This document shows, one piece after another, positions 12,179 through 21,992 of a DNA stretch of 64,000 nt. Numbering within the stretch: the first letter of the stretch is position 1; every line of letters starts with the position of its first letter. A model generated the notes under the pieces. That model was given only the letters and a program-made list of their open reading frames with translations. It searched no databases and was not told the DNA's origin. This stretch comes from Algiphilus aromaticivorans DG1253 (GTDB lineage Bacteria; Pseudomonadota; Gammaproteobacteria; Nevskiales; Nevskiaceae), in assembly GCF_000733765.1 (NCBI RefSeq), contig NZ_JPOG01000001.1, positions 1,736,001 through 1,800,000 on the forward strand. Reading direction: 5' to 3'. A program made the position numbers and the translations under genes.

Positions 12179-13027
12179 TCAACCCTGCCCGGTGCCAGCG
12201 CCCAACAGTGGACGCCCATGCCGTGAAGCACGCTCCTGAGGCCGGCACGCCGCCCAAAGCGCTTCACCCAACTCGCTTAGCTGAAGGCTTGCGAAGCGTA
12301 GCCGCGGTCGCTGCTTCGCGCTGCGCCATTGCGTCAGCGCCGCGTGCACGGCCAGGTGATTCTGGAGGCTACCGTGGACAGCCTTCGTCACCGTCGCCGG
12401 CTCGCGCTCGATCAGCAAGCCGAGCGCGGCCATGCGCTGCAGATAGTGCGGTGCCATTGCCGGCAGCTTGAGGCGAACCTCTTCCTCCAGCAGGCTGAAA
12501 TAGCCGGAAAGGCGCTCTCCAACCCCGCCCAGCCGGCCGCCCGCCTCCAGGTGGAGAATCGCGCGCGGCGCGCCGTCACTGAAGCGCGTCAGCAGCAGTG
12601 CTTCATCCGGCGTGAGCTGGCGCAGCAGGCTCGTGTAAAGCGACTCGCGGGCGTCGTCGGCACTCTGACGCTCGGCCATGCCGAGCAGCTCATCGAGCAG
12701 CTGCGCGGGCGGCTCATGCACCGGAATGTAAAAAGCGCGCTGCGCCTTTGCGTCGCCGCCTCGCGCCCTGCTGCCCCCGCCCGCCGCGCGCTCGCGGCTC
12801 TGCAAGCGGTCGCTGACACCGCTGACCAGCCGATCCTCCAGCGCCCGCGCGCGCCGCTCGACGGCGTTCACGATGGCGAAGCGCCGGCCGACCTGGCCGG
12901 CGTAGCGCATCACCGCTGCCGCGCCGGACACCAATCCCCCCTCGTCGTCGGCCTCCGCCGCCTCGGCGCGGCGCGCGTGCAGACGCTGTCGCGCCGCGTC
13001 CTCCGCCCGCTCTCGGTCCTCGCTCAT
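12179..13027 (-). CDS. Probable DUF4393 (Abi-alpha-like) protein
   Basis: A charged N-terminal part rich in Glu/Arg (SEDRERAEDAARQRLHARRA) and a possible amphipathic middle precede a C-terminal region resembling DUF4393. That region has ESLYTSLLRQLTPDEALLL followed by an alpha-helical tail with QRMAALGLLIE. I use the ATG at 13027, which has GAGGG upstream; the open frame runs back to 13093 without a good initiation site. The protein lies 73 bp before the YCF48 gene end on the same strand. DUF4393 was linked by name to abortive infection, but nothing here shows a defence role. The family call is moderate. Confidence 0.55.
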   Translation of the reverse strand: MSEDRERAEDAARQRLHARRAEAAEADDEGGLVSGAAAVMRYAGQVGRRFAIVNAVERRARALEDRLVSGVSDRLQSRERAAGGGSRARGGDAKAQRAFYIPVHEPPAQLLDELLGMAERQSADDARESLYTSLLRQLTPDEALLLTRFSDGAPRAILHLEAGGRLGGVGERLSGYFSLLEEEVRLKLPAMAPHYLQRMAALGLLIEREPATVTKAVHGSLQNHLAVHAALTQWRSAKQRPRLRFASLQLSELGEALWAACRPQERASRHGRPLLGAGTGQG

Positions 13028-13100
13028 GCCGCCCTCAGTTTCGCTGCCCAATGGACCCCATTCTCGCGCAGCGCGCGCATCGACGACATCCAATGAGTAA

Positions 13101-14156
13101 TCAGGGTCGCTCCCGCCGATAGAACCCCGTGCGTCCGCTCAGGAGCAGTTCGTCCCCGACCACCAGCGCGTCGGACATCGGTTCGCCCGTCGGGGAATCC
13201 ACGCGCTCGATCTTCGCGTCGTCCAGTTCGGCCGACACGATCGTGCCGTCGACGCCCACCATCAGGAAACGGCCATCCTCCAAGCGCGTCCCGCCGAACA
13301 GGCTTTCCCCTACGGGACTGTCGTAGAGCTTCCAGCCGAGCTGCTCGAGCTTTTCGGGATCGGTAACGGACTCGTCAATGAAGGGGTCGTAGGACATCGG
13401 ATCGTCACGCGTCTCCAAAGCGCCCACGTCCCGGGCAAGGAAGACACGCCCTTCGAGACCAAAGAACACCGCACCGTTCTCGCCGGCCGGCATGGCGCCG
13501 AAATAGGAACCGATGTAGGGCGGATCGATCATCGCCCAGCTTTCGCCCTCGTCATCCGAGCGCGCCATGAAGCCGCGCTCGCCGGCAATGACCAGGCTGC
13601 CATCATTCAGTTCAGCGAGATCGTAGAGATTGAAACCGGTGTCCAGCACCTCGTCCTCGACCTCCTGCCAAGTCTCACCACCGTCGTCGGTAAGCAGCAT
13701 GCGGCCGTTGGCGCCAGCCACCAGGCCACGCTCGGGACTGAAGAAGAGCGCGTCGTAGAAAGGCTTGCCCCACTCGGAATCGAAGTGCTTCAGCTCCCAG
13801 GTCCGGCCCCCGTCATCGGTGGTCAACACGCTGCCGTCGTGGCCGACGGCCCAGCCGTGCTGCTCGTCGACGAAACCGACCCGTGTGAGCATGGCGCGCA
13901 CCGGCGAAGGCATCTGCTGCCAGCTCTCGCCGTCGTCTTCGGAAACCAGGATGTGCCCCCGCTCGCCAACGGCCACGATGCGACCATCGACCGCAACCAT
14001 GTCGTTGACGATCGCCCGATCGGCGAGCGGCATCATCTCGGCCGCCTGCGGCTGTCGCGGCGCCTGTTCCGCACCTTCATCCTGGGCCGGGCTCAGCGAC
14101 GCGAACGCCGTCAGGAGGACCGCCGTTGCCGCATTGCGCAGTGTCTTGACTGTCAT
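13101..14156 (-). CDS. YCF48/BNR-type beta-propeller exported protein
   Basis: After a signal peptide (AATAVLLTAFASLSPAQ), the 351-residue protein is built of YCF48/BNR-like repeats with the Asp-box pattern: VSEDDGESW, TTDDGGRTW, LTDDGGETW, RSDDEGESW. This is a secreted or periplasmic beta-propeller, related to HCF136/Ycf48 folds. It lies 2 bp after the MMPL transporter gene on the same strand. YCF48, MMPL, DUF1329 and DUF1302 genes travel together in many Proteobacteria, which suggests a shared transport or surface process. The exact partner and ligand are unknown. Confidence 0.85.
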   Translation of the reverse strand: MTVKTLRNAATAVLLTAFASLSPAQDEGAEQAPRQPQAAEMMPLADRAIVNDMVAVDGRIVAVGERGHILVSEDDGESWQQMPSPVRAMLTRVGFVDEQHGWAVGHDGSVLTTDDGGRTWELKHFDSEWGKPFYDALFFSPERGLVAGANGRMLLTDDGGETWQEVEDEVLDTGFNLYDLAELNDGSLVIAGERGFMARSDDEGESWAMIDPPYIGSYFGAMPAGENGAVFFGLEGRVFLARDVGALETRDDPMSYDPFIDESVTDPEKLEQLGWKLYDSPVGESLFGGTRLEDGRFLMVGVDGTIVSAELDDAKIERVDSPTGEPMSDALVVGDELLLSGRTGFYRRERP

Positions 14157-14158
14157 TC

Positions 14159-16564
14159 TCAGTTCCTCCCCTGGCTGCTATCGGGCGCGTTCTCGGCATC
14201 GCCGGCCCCCGCCATCAGGTCCTGGCCCGCGTGCTTGCGCTCCTCGTGCGCGAGAAAACGCGCCAGCGCCGGCAACACGAGGATGGCGCCGAACATATTC
14301 GCGGTGAACATGTAGACGAGCATGATTCCCATGTCGGCCTGAAACTGCAGCTTGGAGAACAACCAGGTGCTCACGCCCAGACCGAGAGCGATGCCGGTAA
14401 AGACCACCGCCTTGCCGGTCTTGCGCAGCGTCTGGTAGTAGGCCTCCTCCATCGACAGCCCGCGCCGGATACCGTCAGCGAACTGCGAATAGATGTAGAT
14501 CCCGTAGTCGACGCCGATACCTACGGCCAGCGCGATGACCGGCAGGGTGGCTACCTTCATGCCGATACCCAGCCATGCCATCACACCGTAGGCAGAAATC
14601 GATACCAGCGACAGCGGGATCGCCACGCAGAGCACGCCGGAGATTGTCCGGAAGGACAACCACAGGAAGGCGAGCACCACGACGTAGACCCACAACACGA
14701 TCTCGATTTCCTTGGACTCGACCACCTCGTTGGTGGCGGCCATGACGCCGACGTTGCCCGAGGCCAACTGGAAGTCGATGCGATCGGTCCCCTGTTCTTC
14801 GGCTTTGTATTCCTTGACGGCATTCACCACCGTCTTGATCGAGGTGGCGTCGTGATCGCGCGTGAACAGGAAGATGTTCAGCGCGCTGCAGTCCGTGTTG
14901 AGCATGCCGGAGGTTGTCGGCACCAATGCCGTCGCCTGCGCCAGCGCGTAACGGTTGCGCGGCACTACATGCGCGTTGAGCCGGCCCTCGGACAGACCTG
15001 CATAGGCAAGCTTGGAGAGATCCATCAAGGTCATCGTCTCGCGCACTTCCGGCAGGTTCTTCATGTGCCAGGCGAAGCGGTCGACCTCCGACATCAACTC
15101 GTAGTCGATGCAGGCGTCGGCCTCGGTTTCGGCAATGATGTTGAGCTGATCGAGGCCAAGACCGAAGTTGTTTCCGATGAAGCGCGCGTCCTGGTTGAAG
15201 CGCGAATCCGGACGCAGCTCGGGCACGCCCTCGCCGACCGTTCCGATCTGCAGCGCGGGGTACATCCAGAGCGACCAGCCCAGGACCAGCAAGCCAACGA
15301 AGAGCGTCGCAAGCGCCGCCGGCGTGCGGGTGAAGTGCTTCGCAATGAAGCGCCAGACGGCATCGCCGTAGGCGTTGCGCTGCTCCTGCTTGCGCTGGAA
15401 GGCCTGCGGGTCGCGGATCGGGGTGACCGTAAGCAGGATCGGCATCAGCGCCTTGTTGGTGACGATGATGGCGGCAATACCGAAAGCCGCATTCAGCGAC
15501 ATCTCGCGGATGACGTCGATGTTGATCAGATAGATCGTCAGGAAGCCGGCGGTATCCGTAATCAGCGCGATCGTGCCGGGAATCGCCAGGCGCCGGAAAG
15601 TGGCCAGCGAGGCGCGATAACTGGATAAGCCGGAGGCCACCTCCGCCGCCCAGCCATTGACGTACTGGACACCGTGCGACACCGATACCGCCAACACCAG
15701 GAAGGGCACGAGGATGGCGAAGGGGTCCAGCCCGAAACCGACCGTGTGCAGCAGCCCCATCTCCCAGACCACGGCCGCAACCGAGCAGACCAGCGGCAGC
15801 ATGCCGAGCAGGAAGGAACCGACATAGAACCAGAGCAGCAAGCCAGTCATCACCAGCGTAATGGCGAAGAAGGCCACCACCTCGGTCGAGGCGTCGGTCA
15901 TGTCATCGACGATCTTTGCGAAGCCAATGATGTGAACCGTGGTGTTCTCGTCCTCGAACTGGGCGCGAATAGCTTCCAGCCGCTCACCGACCTCGGTGTA
16001 ATCAACCGACTCGCCGGTGACGGGGTCAAAATCCAGCAGCTCGCTGACGACCATGGCTGAGCGCTGATCGTCGGAAACCAGCCGGCCCACCACATTCGCC
16101 TTGGACACATTGGAGCGCAGCTGCTCCATCATCTCGGGCGTCGGCTCGTAATCGGCCGGCACCACGGTCGAGCCCGAAAGCCCGGTCGGCTGAACCTCGA
16201 CGTAGAGAATGTTGGGCGTGAACAAGGAACTCACGCGCTCACGCTGTACGCCAGGGATGAAGAAGACTTCATCGGTCAGCTTGCGAAGCTTCTCCATGAA
16301 CTCTGGCTGGTAGATATCTCCCTCCTTGTTGCGGAGGGCGACGAGAACACGGTTGGCGCCACCGAACTCGTCGTAGTGCTCCAGGAAGGTCTCCATGTAC
16401 TGGTGCTCCTGGGGCACCATCTTCAGCCAGCCGGCGTTGGGCTCCAGCTTGGAGGCCTGCCAGCCCAGTACGGCCGTAATCGCCAGCAGCACCGCCAGCG
16501 TGACCCACCGCCACTGGAAGATCGCCGGCTCGACGATCCTGAGAATGCGTTGCGTGACGCTCAT
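14159..16564 (-). CDS. MMPL/RND superfamily transporter
   Basis: This 801-residue inner-membrane protein has the duplicated RND/MMPL layout. TM1 lies near residues 20-35, followed by a periplasmic loop of about 200 residues. A first sterol-sensing-like helix bundle starts at about residue 230 (VVAFFAITLVMTGLLLWFYV, PFLVLAVSVSHGVQYVNG). A second loop and a second bundle follow (IVLWVYVVVLAFLWLSFRTI, LAVGIGVDYGIYIYSQF). The GVDYGIY motif is typical of hydrophobe-exporting MMPL proteins. It is 2 bp upstream of the YCF48 gene and downstream of DUF1329 on one strand, with a terminator between DUF1329 and this gene. Substrate unknown; lipids, steroids or hydrocarbons are plausible by family. Confidence 0.88.
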   Translation of the reverse strand: MSVTQRILRIVEPAIFQWRWVTLAVLLAITAVLGWQASKLEPNAGWLKMVPQEHQYMETFLEHYDEFGGANRVLVALRNKEGDIYQPEFMEKLRKLTDEVFFIPGVQRERVSSLFTPNILYVEVQPTGLSGSTVVPADYEPTPEMMEQLRSNVSKANVVGRLVSDDQRSAMVVSELLDFDPVTGESVDYTEVGERLEAIRAQFEDENTTVHIIGFAKIVDDMTDASTEVVAFFAITLVMTGLLLWFYVGSFLLGMLPLVCSVAAVVWEMGLLHTVGFGLDPFAILVPFLVLAVSVSHGVQYVNGWAAEVASGLSSYRASLATFRRLAIPGTIALITDTAGFLTIYLINIDVIREMSLNAAFGIAAIIVTNKALMPILLTVTPIRDPQAFQRKQEQRNAYGDAVWRFIAKHFTRTPAALATLFVGLLVLGWSLWMYPALQIGTVGEGVPELRPDSRFNQDARFIGNNFGLGLDQLNIIAETEADACIDYELMSEVDRFAWHMKNLPEVRETMTLMDLSKLAYAGLSEGRLNAHVVPRNRYALAQATALVPTTSGMLNTDCSALNIFLFTRDHDATSIKTVVNAVKEYKAEEQGTDRIDFQLASGNVGVMAATNEVVESKEIEIVLWVYVVVLAFLWLSFRTISGVLCVAIPLSLVSISAYGVMAWLGIGMKVATLPVIALAVGIGVDYGIYIYSQFADGIRRGLSMEEAYYQTLRKTGKAVVFTGIALGLGVSTWLFSKLQFQADMGIMLVYMFTANMFGAILVLPALARFLAHEERKHAGQDLMAGAGDAENAPDSSQGRN

Positions 16565-16670
16565 GGACTCCCCCTGTCAGCGGGCACGGCGGCCCTGCGC
16601 TTGATTGCCATCGACGGCGCCGGGCTCGCTCACCCCTCTCCCAGGGGCGAGCGCTGACGCGCATCGGTCA

Positions 16671-16703
16671 AGAAAAGCGCACGGCCACCGCGGCGGCCGT
16701 GCG
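16671..16703 (-). terminator. Rho-independent terminator after DUF1329 gene
   Basis: On the minus strand a perfect 9-bp stem CGCACGGCC/GGCCGTGCG with an 8-base loop is followed by CTTTTCTTG, 30 bp after the DUF1329 stop. It would separate DUF1329 transcription from the MMPL-YCF48 pair, at least in part. Confidence 0.75.
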
Positions 16704-16732
16704 TGTTCTGCAGTAGTGCGGAGACCTCGGTC

Positions 16733-18223
16733 TTAACGACCCCGGGCGCGACGCTTCAGCGCCGAAGGCCCGAAGAAGCCATCGCGATATTCGATCTTCC
16801 AGTCGGTGATCTTGCCCTCGTTTGACATGGCGGTTACGAAGTAGCGGCCGCTCTTGAGGTCGTAGATCGTCTCGGGCGCAGTGGTTGCCGTGGGCACGAA
16901 GGGCGCGGTGATGACGTGGCCTTCCTGGAAGCGCCAGAGCTCGCCACGCTGGTCGTAGTTGTCGACCGCGACGATGCCCCAGGAATCCTCGTCCACATAG
17001 AAGCGACGCTTGCCAAACTGATGGCGCGTGCCATCGCGCAGTGTCGCCTCGACCACCCAGACACGGTGCAGCTCATAGCGCGCCATGCCTTGATTGGTGT
17101 GCCCCTTGCCGACGATATCCTTGTACTCCGCCACCGGGTTGTTCATGAGATAGGAGTTGTAGGGGATGTACATCTCCTTCTTGCCGAGCAGCTTCCAGGT
17201 GTAACGGTCGAGAGCGCCGTTGAACATGTTCACCTGATCGTTGAACTGCAGGCCGTCCGAGCCGATCGAGGGGTTGTCGTAGCCCACGTCCGGCGCACGG
17301 TTCACACGGCCGAGACCCGGGTTGAAGATCCAGGCGTTGCGGCCCGAGGTGTCCTTGCCGAAGACCTCGTGCACCAGCGTGAACTGGCCGGCCACGCGTG
17401 GCGGGGCAATCGTCTCTTGCAGGAAGTAGGCGATGATCTCGTTGTTGCGATCCTCGCCCTTGGCCAGATTGGCGTACTCGAAGCTGACATCCTCGATGAC
17501 CTGCGTAATCTCGTGGCCACCGTCGGCGTCCACTACAGCCTGGTCGTTGTAGCGCCGCGCGGTGGAGCCTCGGAACTTCAGCTTGTGGTTCCAGATAACC
17601 TCGGCCCCACTCTGCGGGATCGGGAAGGGGAAACCCAACTTGTGCCCGGAGATGGCGTCGGTGCCTTCCAGGGTGGCGCGCGTGGCGTTGGCCTGGGTGG
17701 CTGCGTAAATCTCATCGGGATAGAACACAGAGCGGACCGTCGGGTAGACGATCATCTCGTAGCTGTCATAAAGCTCGAAGAGCTTCTTGTGCCCCTCGGT
17801 CAGCTTGTCAGCGTGCTCCTTGTAATTGTCCGCGGTGATCGTGAACTTCGGCTCCAGGTTATCGACACCGATCTGCGTGACAAGATTGTTCAGATCCGGC
17901 TCCATCTCCGCGGCCTTGCGGAGATCCTCCATGCTCGTCAGCAGGTTCAGGTCCGGATTCTCTTCGGCGAAATCGACAATCTTCTGCCGGATCTCTTCCA
18001 GGCTCTCCGGCGTCAGGTTCATCTGTTCATCGTTGAAGGCATCCTTGCCGACCAGCGGCGGGATCGTCCCCTCCTCGTTGCCGTCGGGGTTTGCGCCGAC
18101 GCGCGTCAACTCACTGCCGAGTTTCTTGGCCTCCTCGGCGCTGACTTTGGCCTGTGCGGCGGGCAATACAAGAAAAGCTGCCACTGCCAGCGCGGCAGGA
18201 CGAACGAAGAAGCGGTTTCGCAT
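16733..18223 (-). CDS. DUF1329 family exported protein
   Basis: This protein of 496 residues has a clear signal peptide (RPAALAVAAFLVLPAAQA) and the DUF1329 pattern. Motifs include TRVGANPDGNEEGTIPP near the mature N-terminus, SGHKLGFPFPIPQSG, RRYNDQAVVDADGG, VHEVFGKDTSGRNAWIFNPG, and YELHRVWVVEATLR. The fold is thought to resemble LolB/VioE-like lipoprotein carriers, so a role in moving a lipid-like ligand across the periplasm is plausible. I chose ATG 18223 (GGAGAC upstream, signal peptide directly after it) over the open extension to 18271. It is divergent from the second DUF1302 gene across 231 bp, so the two share a regulatory region. Confidence 0.9.
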   Translation of the reverse strand: MRNRFFVRPAALAVAAFLVLPAAQAKVSAEEAKKLGSELTRVGANPDGNEEGTIPPLVGKDAFNDEQMNLTPESLEEIRQKIVDFAEENPDLNLLTSMEDLRKAAEMEPDLNNLVTQIGVDNLEPKFTITADNYKEHADKLTEGHKKLFELYDSYEMIVYPTVRSVFYPDEIYAATQANATRATLEGTDAISGHKLGFPFPIPQSGAEVIWNHKLKFRGSTARRYNDQAVVDADGGHEITQVIEDVSFEYANLAKGEDRNNEIIAYFLQETIAPPRVAGQFTLVHEVFGKDTSGRNAWIFNPGLGRVNRAPDVGYDNPSIGSDGLQFNDQVNMFNGALDRYTWKLLGKKEMYIPYNSYLMNNPVAEYKDIVGKGHTNQGMARYELHRVWVVEATLRDGTRHQFGKRRFYVDEDSWGIVAVDNYDQRGELWRFQEGHVITAPFVPTATTAPETIYDLKSGRYFVTAMSNEGKITDWKIEYRDGFFGPSALKRRARGR

Positions 18224-18454
18224 GAGGGTCTCCGAGGTTCGGCCGCCGATTCTGGTGTCGGCGGCGCACATAAAGTTTGGTGATGTTACTCACTATTCGA
18301 TTAAACACGATCCGTCGGTCAGGCTGCAACCACCATCTCATGACGACATCTTGCCATGAAGGCATGTCATCTTGTCTGCGGTTGTTACTTCGCATAGCAT
18401 TGCGCGCCGAACGCCGCATCGCCGCGGCAAGAACTTATTAGAGGGGGCAAAGCG

Positions 18455-20638
18455 ATGACCGTAGCTCGATTCGGGTGGCAGTTCGTGGCAGGCACCGGCT
18501 TGTGCGCGATAGCGGCCATGCCGGCGCAGGCGATGAACTTCACCCTGGGTGATGCGCGAGTCGCCTTGAATAGTCGGGCGCTGCTCGGCGGCGCCGTGCG
18601 TCTTTCCGATCGCGCACCCGAGACCATCGGCAAGCTCAACCTCAATCCCGACCTCTGTCCGGACGACTGCATCTCCTTCACCGGCGCGCAGGAGCCCAAC
18701 CAGCGTCTCGTGGACGCGCCGGGCGCATTTCTCGGCAGCATCTACGACGACGGCAACCTGCACTACGACCAGTGGGACTTGGTCAGCGCCCAGGCACGGC
18801 TGGAAAGCAGCCTCAACGTGCAGTGGGGGGAAGCGATTTTCCAGGTGTCCGGCCTTGCCTTCTTCGACGAGATCAACAACAACTTCACCGAAACCAACCC
18901 CGACACGGCCTTTCAGCCGGCGCATGTGCCGCGCAACGAGCGCATCACGCGCCAGATTGGCACCAACGCCGACTTGCTCGAAGCCTTCGTCTCTTACCCT
19001 TTCCAGATCGGCGACATCTACGCTGAGATCTCGGTCGGCGAGCAGCGCATACGCTGGGGCGAGTCAACCTTCGTCGCGCTCGGCAGCCTGGACCAGCTCA
19101 ACCCACCCGACGAGAACCGGCTGAACTTTCCAGGCTCGGAGATCGCCAGCGTCTTCCGCCCCACCGGACTGGCGGTGATCTCGGCCGATCTCACCACTCG
19201 GCTCAGCGCCGAGCTGGTCTACCAGTACCGTTGGGAAGCCGCCCGCCCGGCAGCGGCGGGCAGTTTCTACTCCGTCAACGACGTCGCCGGCGGCGGTAAT
19301 TCGGCAGTGGTTGGCATCGGGCAGTTCTCCGAGGATCCGAACTTCGTCGGCGGTTTCAAGGGCCCACTGCCACGGCTGATATCCAGCTCACCGCTGAACG
19401 TACCGGTCGACGAACGCATGGGCGAGCCGGATGACCAGGGGCAGTTCGGCGGTCGCGTCACCTACTACGCACCGGACTTCAACGGCGGAACCGAAATCGG
19501 CTTCTATGCCCTGAACTACCACAGCCGCCTGCCCTATCTGAGCACCTTCGCCGCGGATCGCTCCTGTCTGCGCGACGCCACACTGGGTGGCCTGCCCAGC
19601 GTCGGTGATTTCGAGCTGATCAACGGCATCGTCAGCGGTATCGGCGATCTCATTCCCGGAATCACGCTCGACGACCTCAGCCTGGAAGCCGCCGGTGCTC
19701 TGCTCGCCTGCGGCGGCGGCAACGGTTCCAGCCCCGCGGGTCGGGCGCTTGCCGCCGCCATCCCGGGCGAGAATCGGGAAACACTGCCGATCGGCACGCT
19801 CCGCCCCTTCCTCGACTACCCGGAGGACATCCACATGTTCGGGGTGGCCTTCAACACGCAGTTCGGCGCCTGGTCCTTCGCTGGCGAGTACGTCTTCCAG
19901 CCCAACTTTCCATTGCAGGTGTCCAACGTCGACGTGATCTTTGCGGGCCTGCAACCGGCGCTACCGGCCAACGACCAGAACCTGCTCGTTGCCAATGTGC
20001 CTGGCGCACGCAACGCGATCCCGGATTTCCTGCAGACCCGCTATCGCGGTGAGGAAGTTACCGCAGGACAACGCATCCGCGGCTACGAGCGCGAGAAGCA
20101 GCACCAGCTCGATCTCACCGGCATTCGCATCTTCTCGGGCAGCAACTGGGTGGGCGCTGACCAGATCATCCTGCTCGCCGAGCTCGGCATGACCTACATC
20201 CAGGACATGCCCGGTTTGAATGAGCTGCAATTCGAAGGCGGCGGGCCGAACTGCACGCACTTCAGCCCCGGCGCCGACGGCACCGGCGCCGAAGAGCCGG
20301 ACTCGCGGCGCCTGAACCCGACACAGTCCACCGACTGCTTCGCCGACGATTTCTCCACTGGCTACCGCCTCTTCATCCGCCCGCGCTACAACGACCTCGC
20401 CTTCGGATGGAGCTTCGAGCCCATCATCGGCGTCTTTCACGATTTCTACGGCACCTCGCCCTCGCCCGCCCAGAACTTCGTGGAGGACGAGATCGAGGTG
20501 CTGCTGGGCACCGACATCGAGTTCGCCCAGGGAATCCGTGCCCAGGTGCTCTACCAGGGTTTCTACGGCAGCGGCGACCGCGTCAGCCTGAAGCAGGACC
20601 GCGATAACCTCAGCTTCTCGATCGAGTACAACTTCTAA
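18455..20638 (+). CDS. DUF1302 family exported protein (paralogue 2)
   Basis: This 727-residue close paralogue of the gene at 3213 shares long stretches such as IGKLNLNPDLCPDDC, LGSLDQLNPP and GGPNCTH, and the same ending SIEYNF. It has a signal peptide (AGTGLCAIAAMPAQA) and a GAGGGGG ribosome site. All six cysteines of paralogue 1 are kept at equivalent places (NPDLCPDDC, RSCLRD, LACGGGN, NCTHFS, TDCFADDF), suggesting conserved disulfides or a metal site. It is divergent from DUF1329 and converges on the adenylate cyclase gene with a 20-bp gap. The DUF1302-DUF1329 pairing is common in Pseudomonas and related taxa; the function is unproven. Confidence 0.88.
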   Translation: MTVARFGWQFVAGTGLCAIAAMPAQAMNFTLGDARVALNSRALLGGAVRLSDRAPETIGKLNLNPDLCPDDCISFTGAQEPNQRLVDAPGAFLGSIYDDGNLHYDQWDLVSAQARLESSLNVQWGEAIFQVSGLAFFDEINNNFTETNPDTAFQPAHVPRNERITRQIGTNADLLEAFVSYPFQIGDIYAEISVGEQRIRWGESTFVALGSLDQLNPPDENRLNFPGSEIASVFRPTGLAVISADLTTRLSAELVYQYRWEAARPAAAGSFYSVNDVAGGGNSAVVGIGQFSEDPNFVGGFKGPLPRLISSSPLNVPVDERMGEPDDQGQFGGRVTYYAPDFNGGTEIGFYALNYHSRLPYLSTFAADRSCLRDATLGGLPSVGDFELINGIVSGIGDLIPGITLDDLSLEAAGALLACGGGNGSSPAGRALAAAIPGENRETLPIGTLRPFLDYPEDIHMFGVAFNTQFGAWSFAGEYVFQPNFPLQVSNVDVIFAGLQPALPANDQNLLVANVPGARNAIPDFLQTRYRGEEVTAGQRIRGYEREKQHQLDLTGIRIFSGSNWVGADQIILLAELGMTYIQDMPGLNELQFEGGGPNCTHFSPGADGTGAEEPDSRRLNPTQSTDCFADDFSTGYRLFIRPRYNDLAFGWSFEPIIGVFHDFYGTSPSPAQNFVEDEIEVLLGTDIEFAQGIRAQVLYQGFYGSGDRVSLKQDRDNLSFSIEYNF

Positions 20639-20658
20639 CCGTCGTTCGGATGGGGCGC

Positions 20659-21987
20659 TCAGCCGTTGCGCGCCTCCCGAAGCGGATTGAGCACATAGGT
20701 TGCGACCGGTTCACGCAGCCCCTTGACGTAGCGCCGCAACGGGCGGCCGGTCGCCGTTTCCCCGGCCAGCTCCAGCGTGCGCGCATCGACACGCACCTCG
20801 CCGTCGCGCGCCCGATCGCAGAGCCGTGAGGCGAGGTTTACGGCCGGCCCGACAGCGACATACTCGAAGCGCGCACGCTGACCGACAATGCCCACCGCCA
20901 CTTCGCCGGTAGCGACACCAACGCCCAGCCCCAGCGAGCTGCTGTAGCGCTGCACGACGGGGCGTGTGTGCGTCTGCAGACGACGCGCCAACTGCAGCGC
21001 ACGCTCGGCGTGATCGGCCATCGCAACCGGCGCACCGAGCACGATGAGCACGCCGTCTCCGGCCAGATCCTTGATCGTACCGCCGTGGCGTTCCGAGGTC
21101 ATCCCTACTGATGCATAGAAATCGCGCAGCAGTCGCAGCACGGTCTCAGGTGGCACGCCGTGCGCATAACTGGTGAAACCGCGGATGTCGGCCGAAACCA
21201 CTGTCACCTGGATACGATGCCGGCGCATGGCGTGCCGCAGGCCGCGTGTGCGCACCATCTCGGCAACCTGCGGGGCCATGAAGCGCGCCATGAACTGTGC
21301 GCGCGCACCCTGAATCATGAAATAACGCAGTGCGCCCAGGATGAAAACGACTTCCGCCAATGCCACAGTCACGGGCGCCCAGTCCAGCGGAACAATGAAT
21401 GCCAGGCCGAGCAGCGGCATGACCACCAGCATCGAGATGATGCGCCCCGCCTCGGCCTTGTCCGGCCGCCGCCGCAGCATGCTGATGGAGGCAACAAAGA
21501 TCAGCCCGAAGCCGATCATGGGCAGCGTCGCGAACAACCAGAACATCGGCGAACCCAGCCCGCCGAACTCCAACGCACCAATGAGATGCTGCATGCGCTG
21601 CTCGGGAAACAGCGCAGCCAGCACCGCGTAGGCAAGAACTGCCAACTCGGCAAAACGTGACGGGCCAAGACGGCGTGGTGCTGGGGTTTCGGCATCCCCG
21701 ATCGTCCGCCCCACCCGAATGCCCCATTCCACACCGCAGGCAAAGGCAAGTGCTTCGAGGAAGCCAGCGAAACGCGCCCGGAAAGGCAAGTCGTCCACCG
21801 ACAACACCAGCAAGTGCGCATTGAATGCGATGGCGGCGCCGGCAACGATCAGCGCAAAGGCCATCCAGCGGCTGGACGGCGTGCGCCAATCCGACACCAG
21901 AAAGACCACACCCAAACCGACCGCGATGATGGCGGCGACGAAAAGGCCGCTGTTAGCGGCGGCCATGGTTGCGAGGAAGTTCTCCAT
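20659..21987 (-). CDS. Class III adenylate/guanylate cyclase with N-terminal membrane domain
   Basis: The N-terminal half (about residues 10-225) contains roughly six hydrophobic helices (LFVAAIIAVGLGVVFLVSDW, MAFALIVAGAAIAF, MFWLFATLPMIGFGLIFVAS). A linker and a C-terminal class III cyclase domain follow: VTVVSADIRGFTSYA, with the metal-binding Asp; KDLAGDGVLIVLGAP, with the second Asp; and YVAVGPAVNLASRLC. The protein of 442 residues is therefore a membrane cyclase similar to CyaB/CyaD-type enzymes and likely makes cAMP. It lies 5 bp after gloA on the same strand. Nucleotide specificity was not checked beyond these motifs. Confidence 0.88.
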   Translation of the reverse strand: MENFLATMAAANSGLFVAAIIAVGLGVVFLVSDWRTPSSRWMAFALIVAGAAIAFNAHLLVLSVDDLPFRARFAGFLEALAFACGVEWGIRVGRTIGDAETPAPRRLGPSRFAELAVLAYAVLAALFPEQRMQHLIGALEFGGLGSPMFWLFATLPMIGFGLIFVASISMLRRRPDKAEAGRIISMLVVMPLLGLAFIVPLDWAPVTVALAEVVFILGALRYFMIQGARAQFMARFMAPQVAEMVRTRGLRHAMRRHRIQVTVVSADIRGFTSYAHGVPPETVLRLLRDFYASVGMTSERHGGTIKDLAGDGVLIVLGAPVAMADHAERALQLARRLQTHTRPVVQRYSSSLGLGVGVATGEVAVGIVGQRARFEYVAVGPAVNLASRLCDRARDGEVRVDARTLELAGETATGRPLRRYVKGLREPVATYVLNPLREARNG

Positions 21988-21992
21988 CCGCG

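Noticed and set aside
13028-13093. TTG-initiated extension of the DUF4393-like gene
   Set aside because: No ribosome site; ATG 13027 has GAGGG upstream.
14231-15628. Plus-strand open frame opposite the MMPL gene, rich in His/Gln/Asp
   Set aside because: Composition is the complement of hydrophobic codons of the MMPL transporter; not a real gene.
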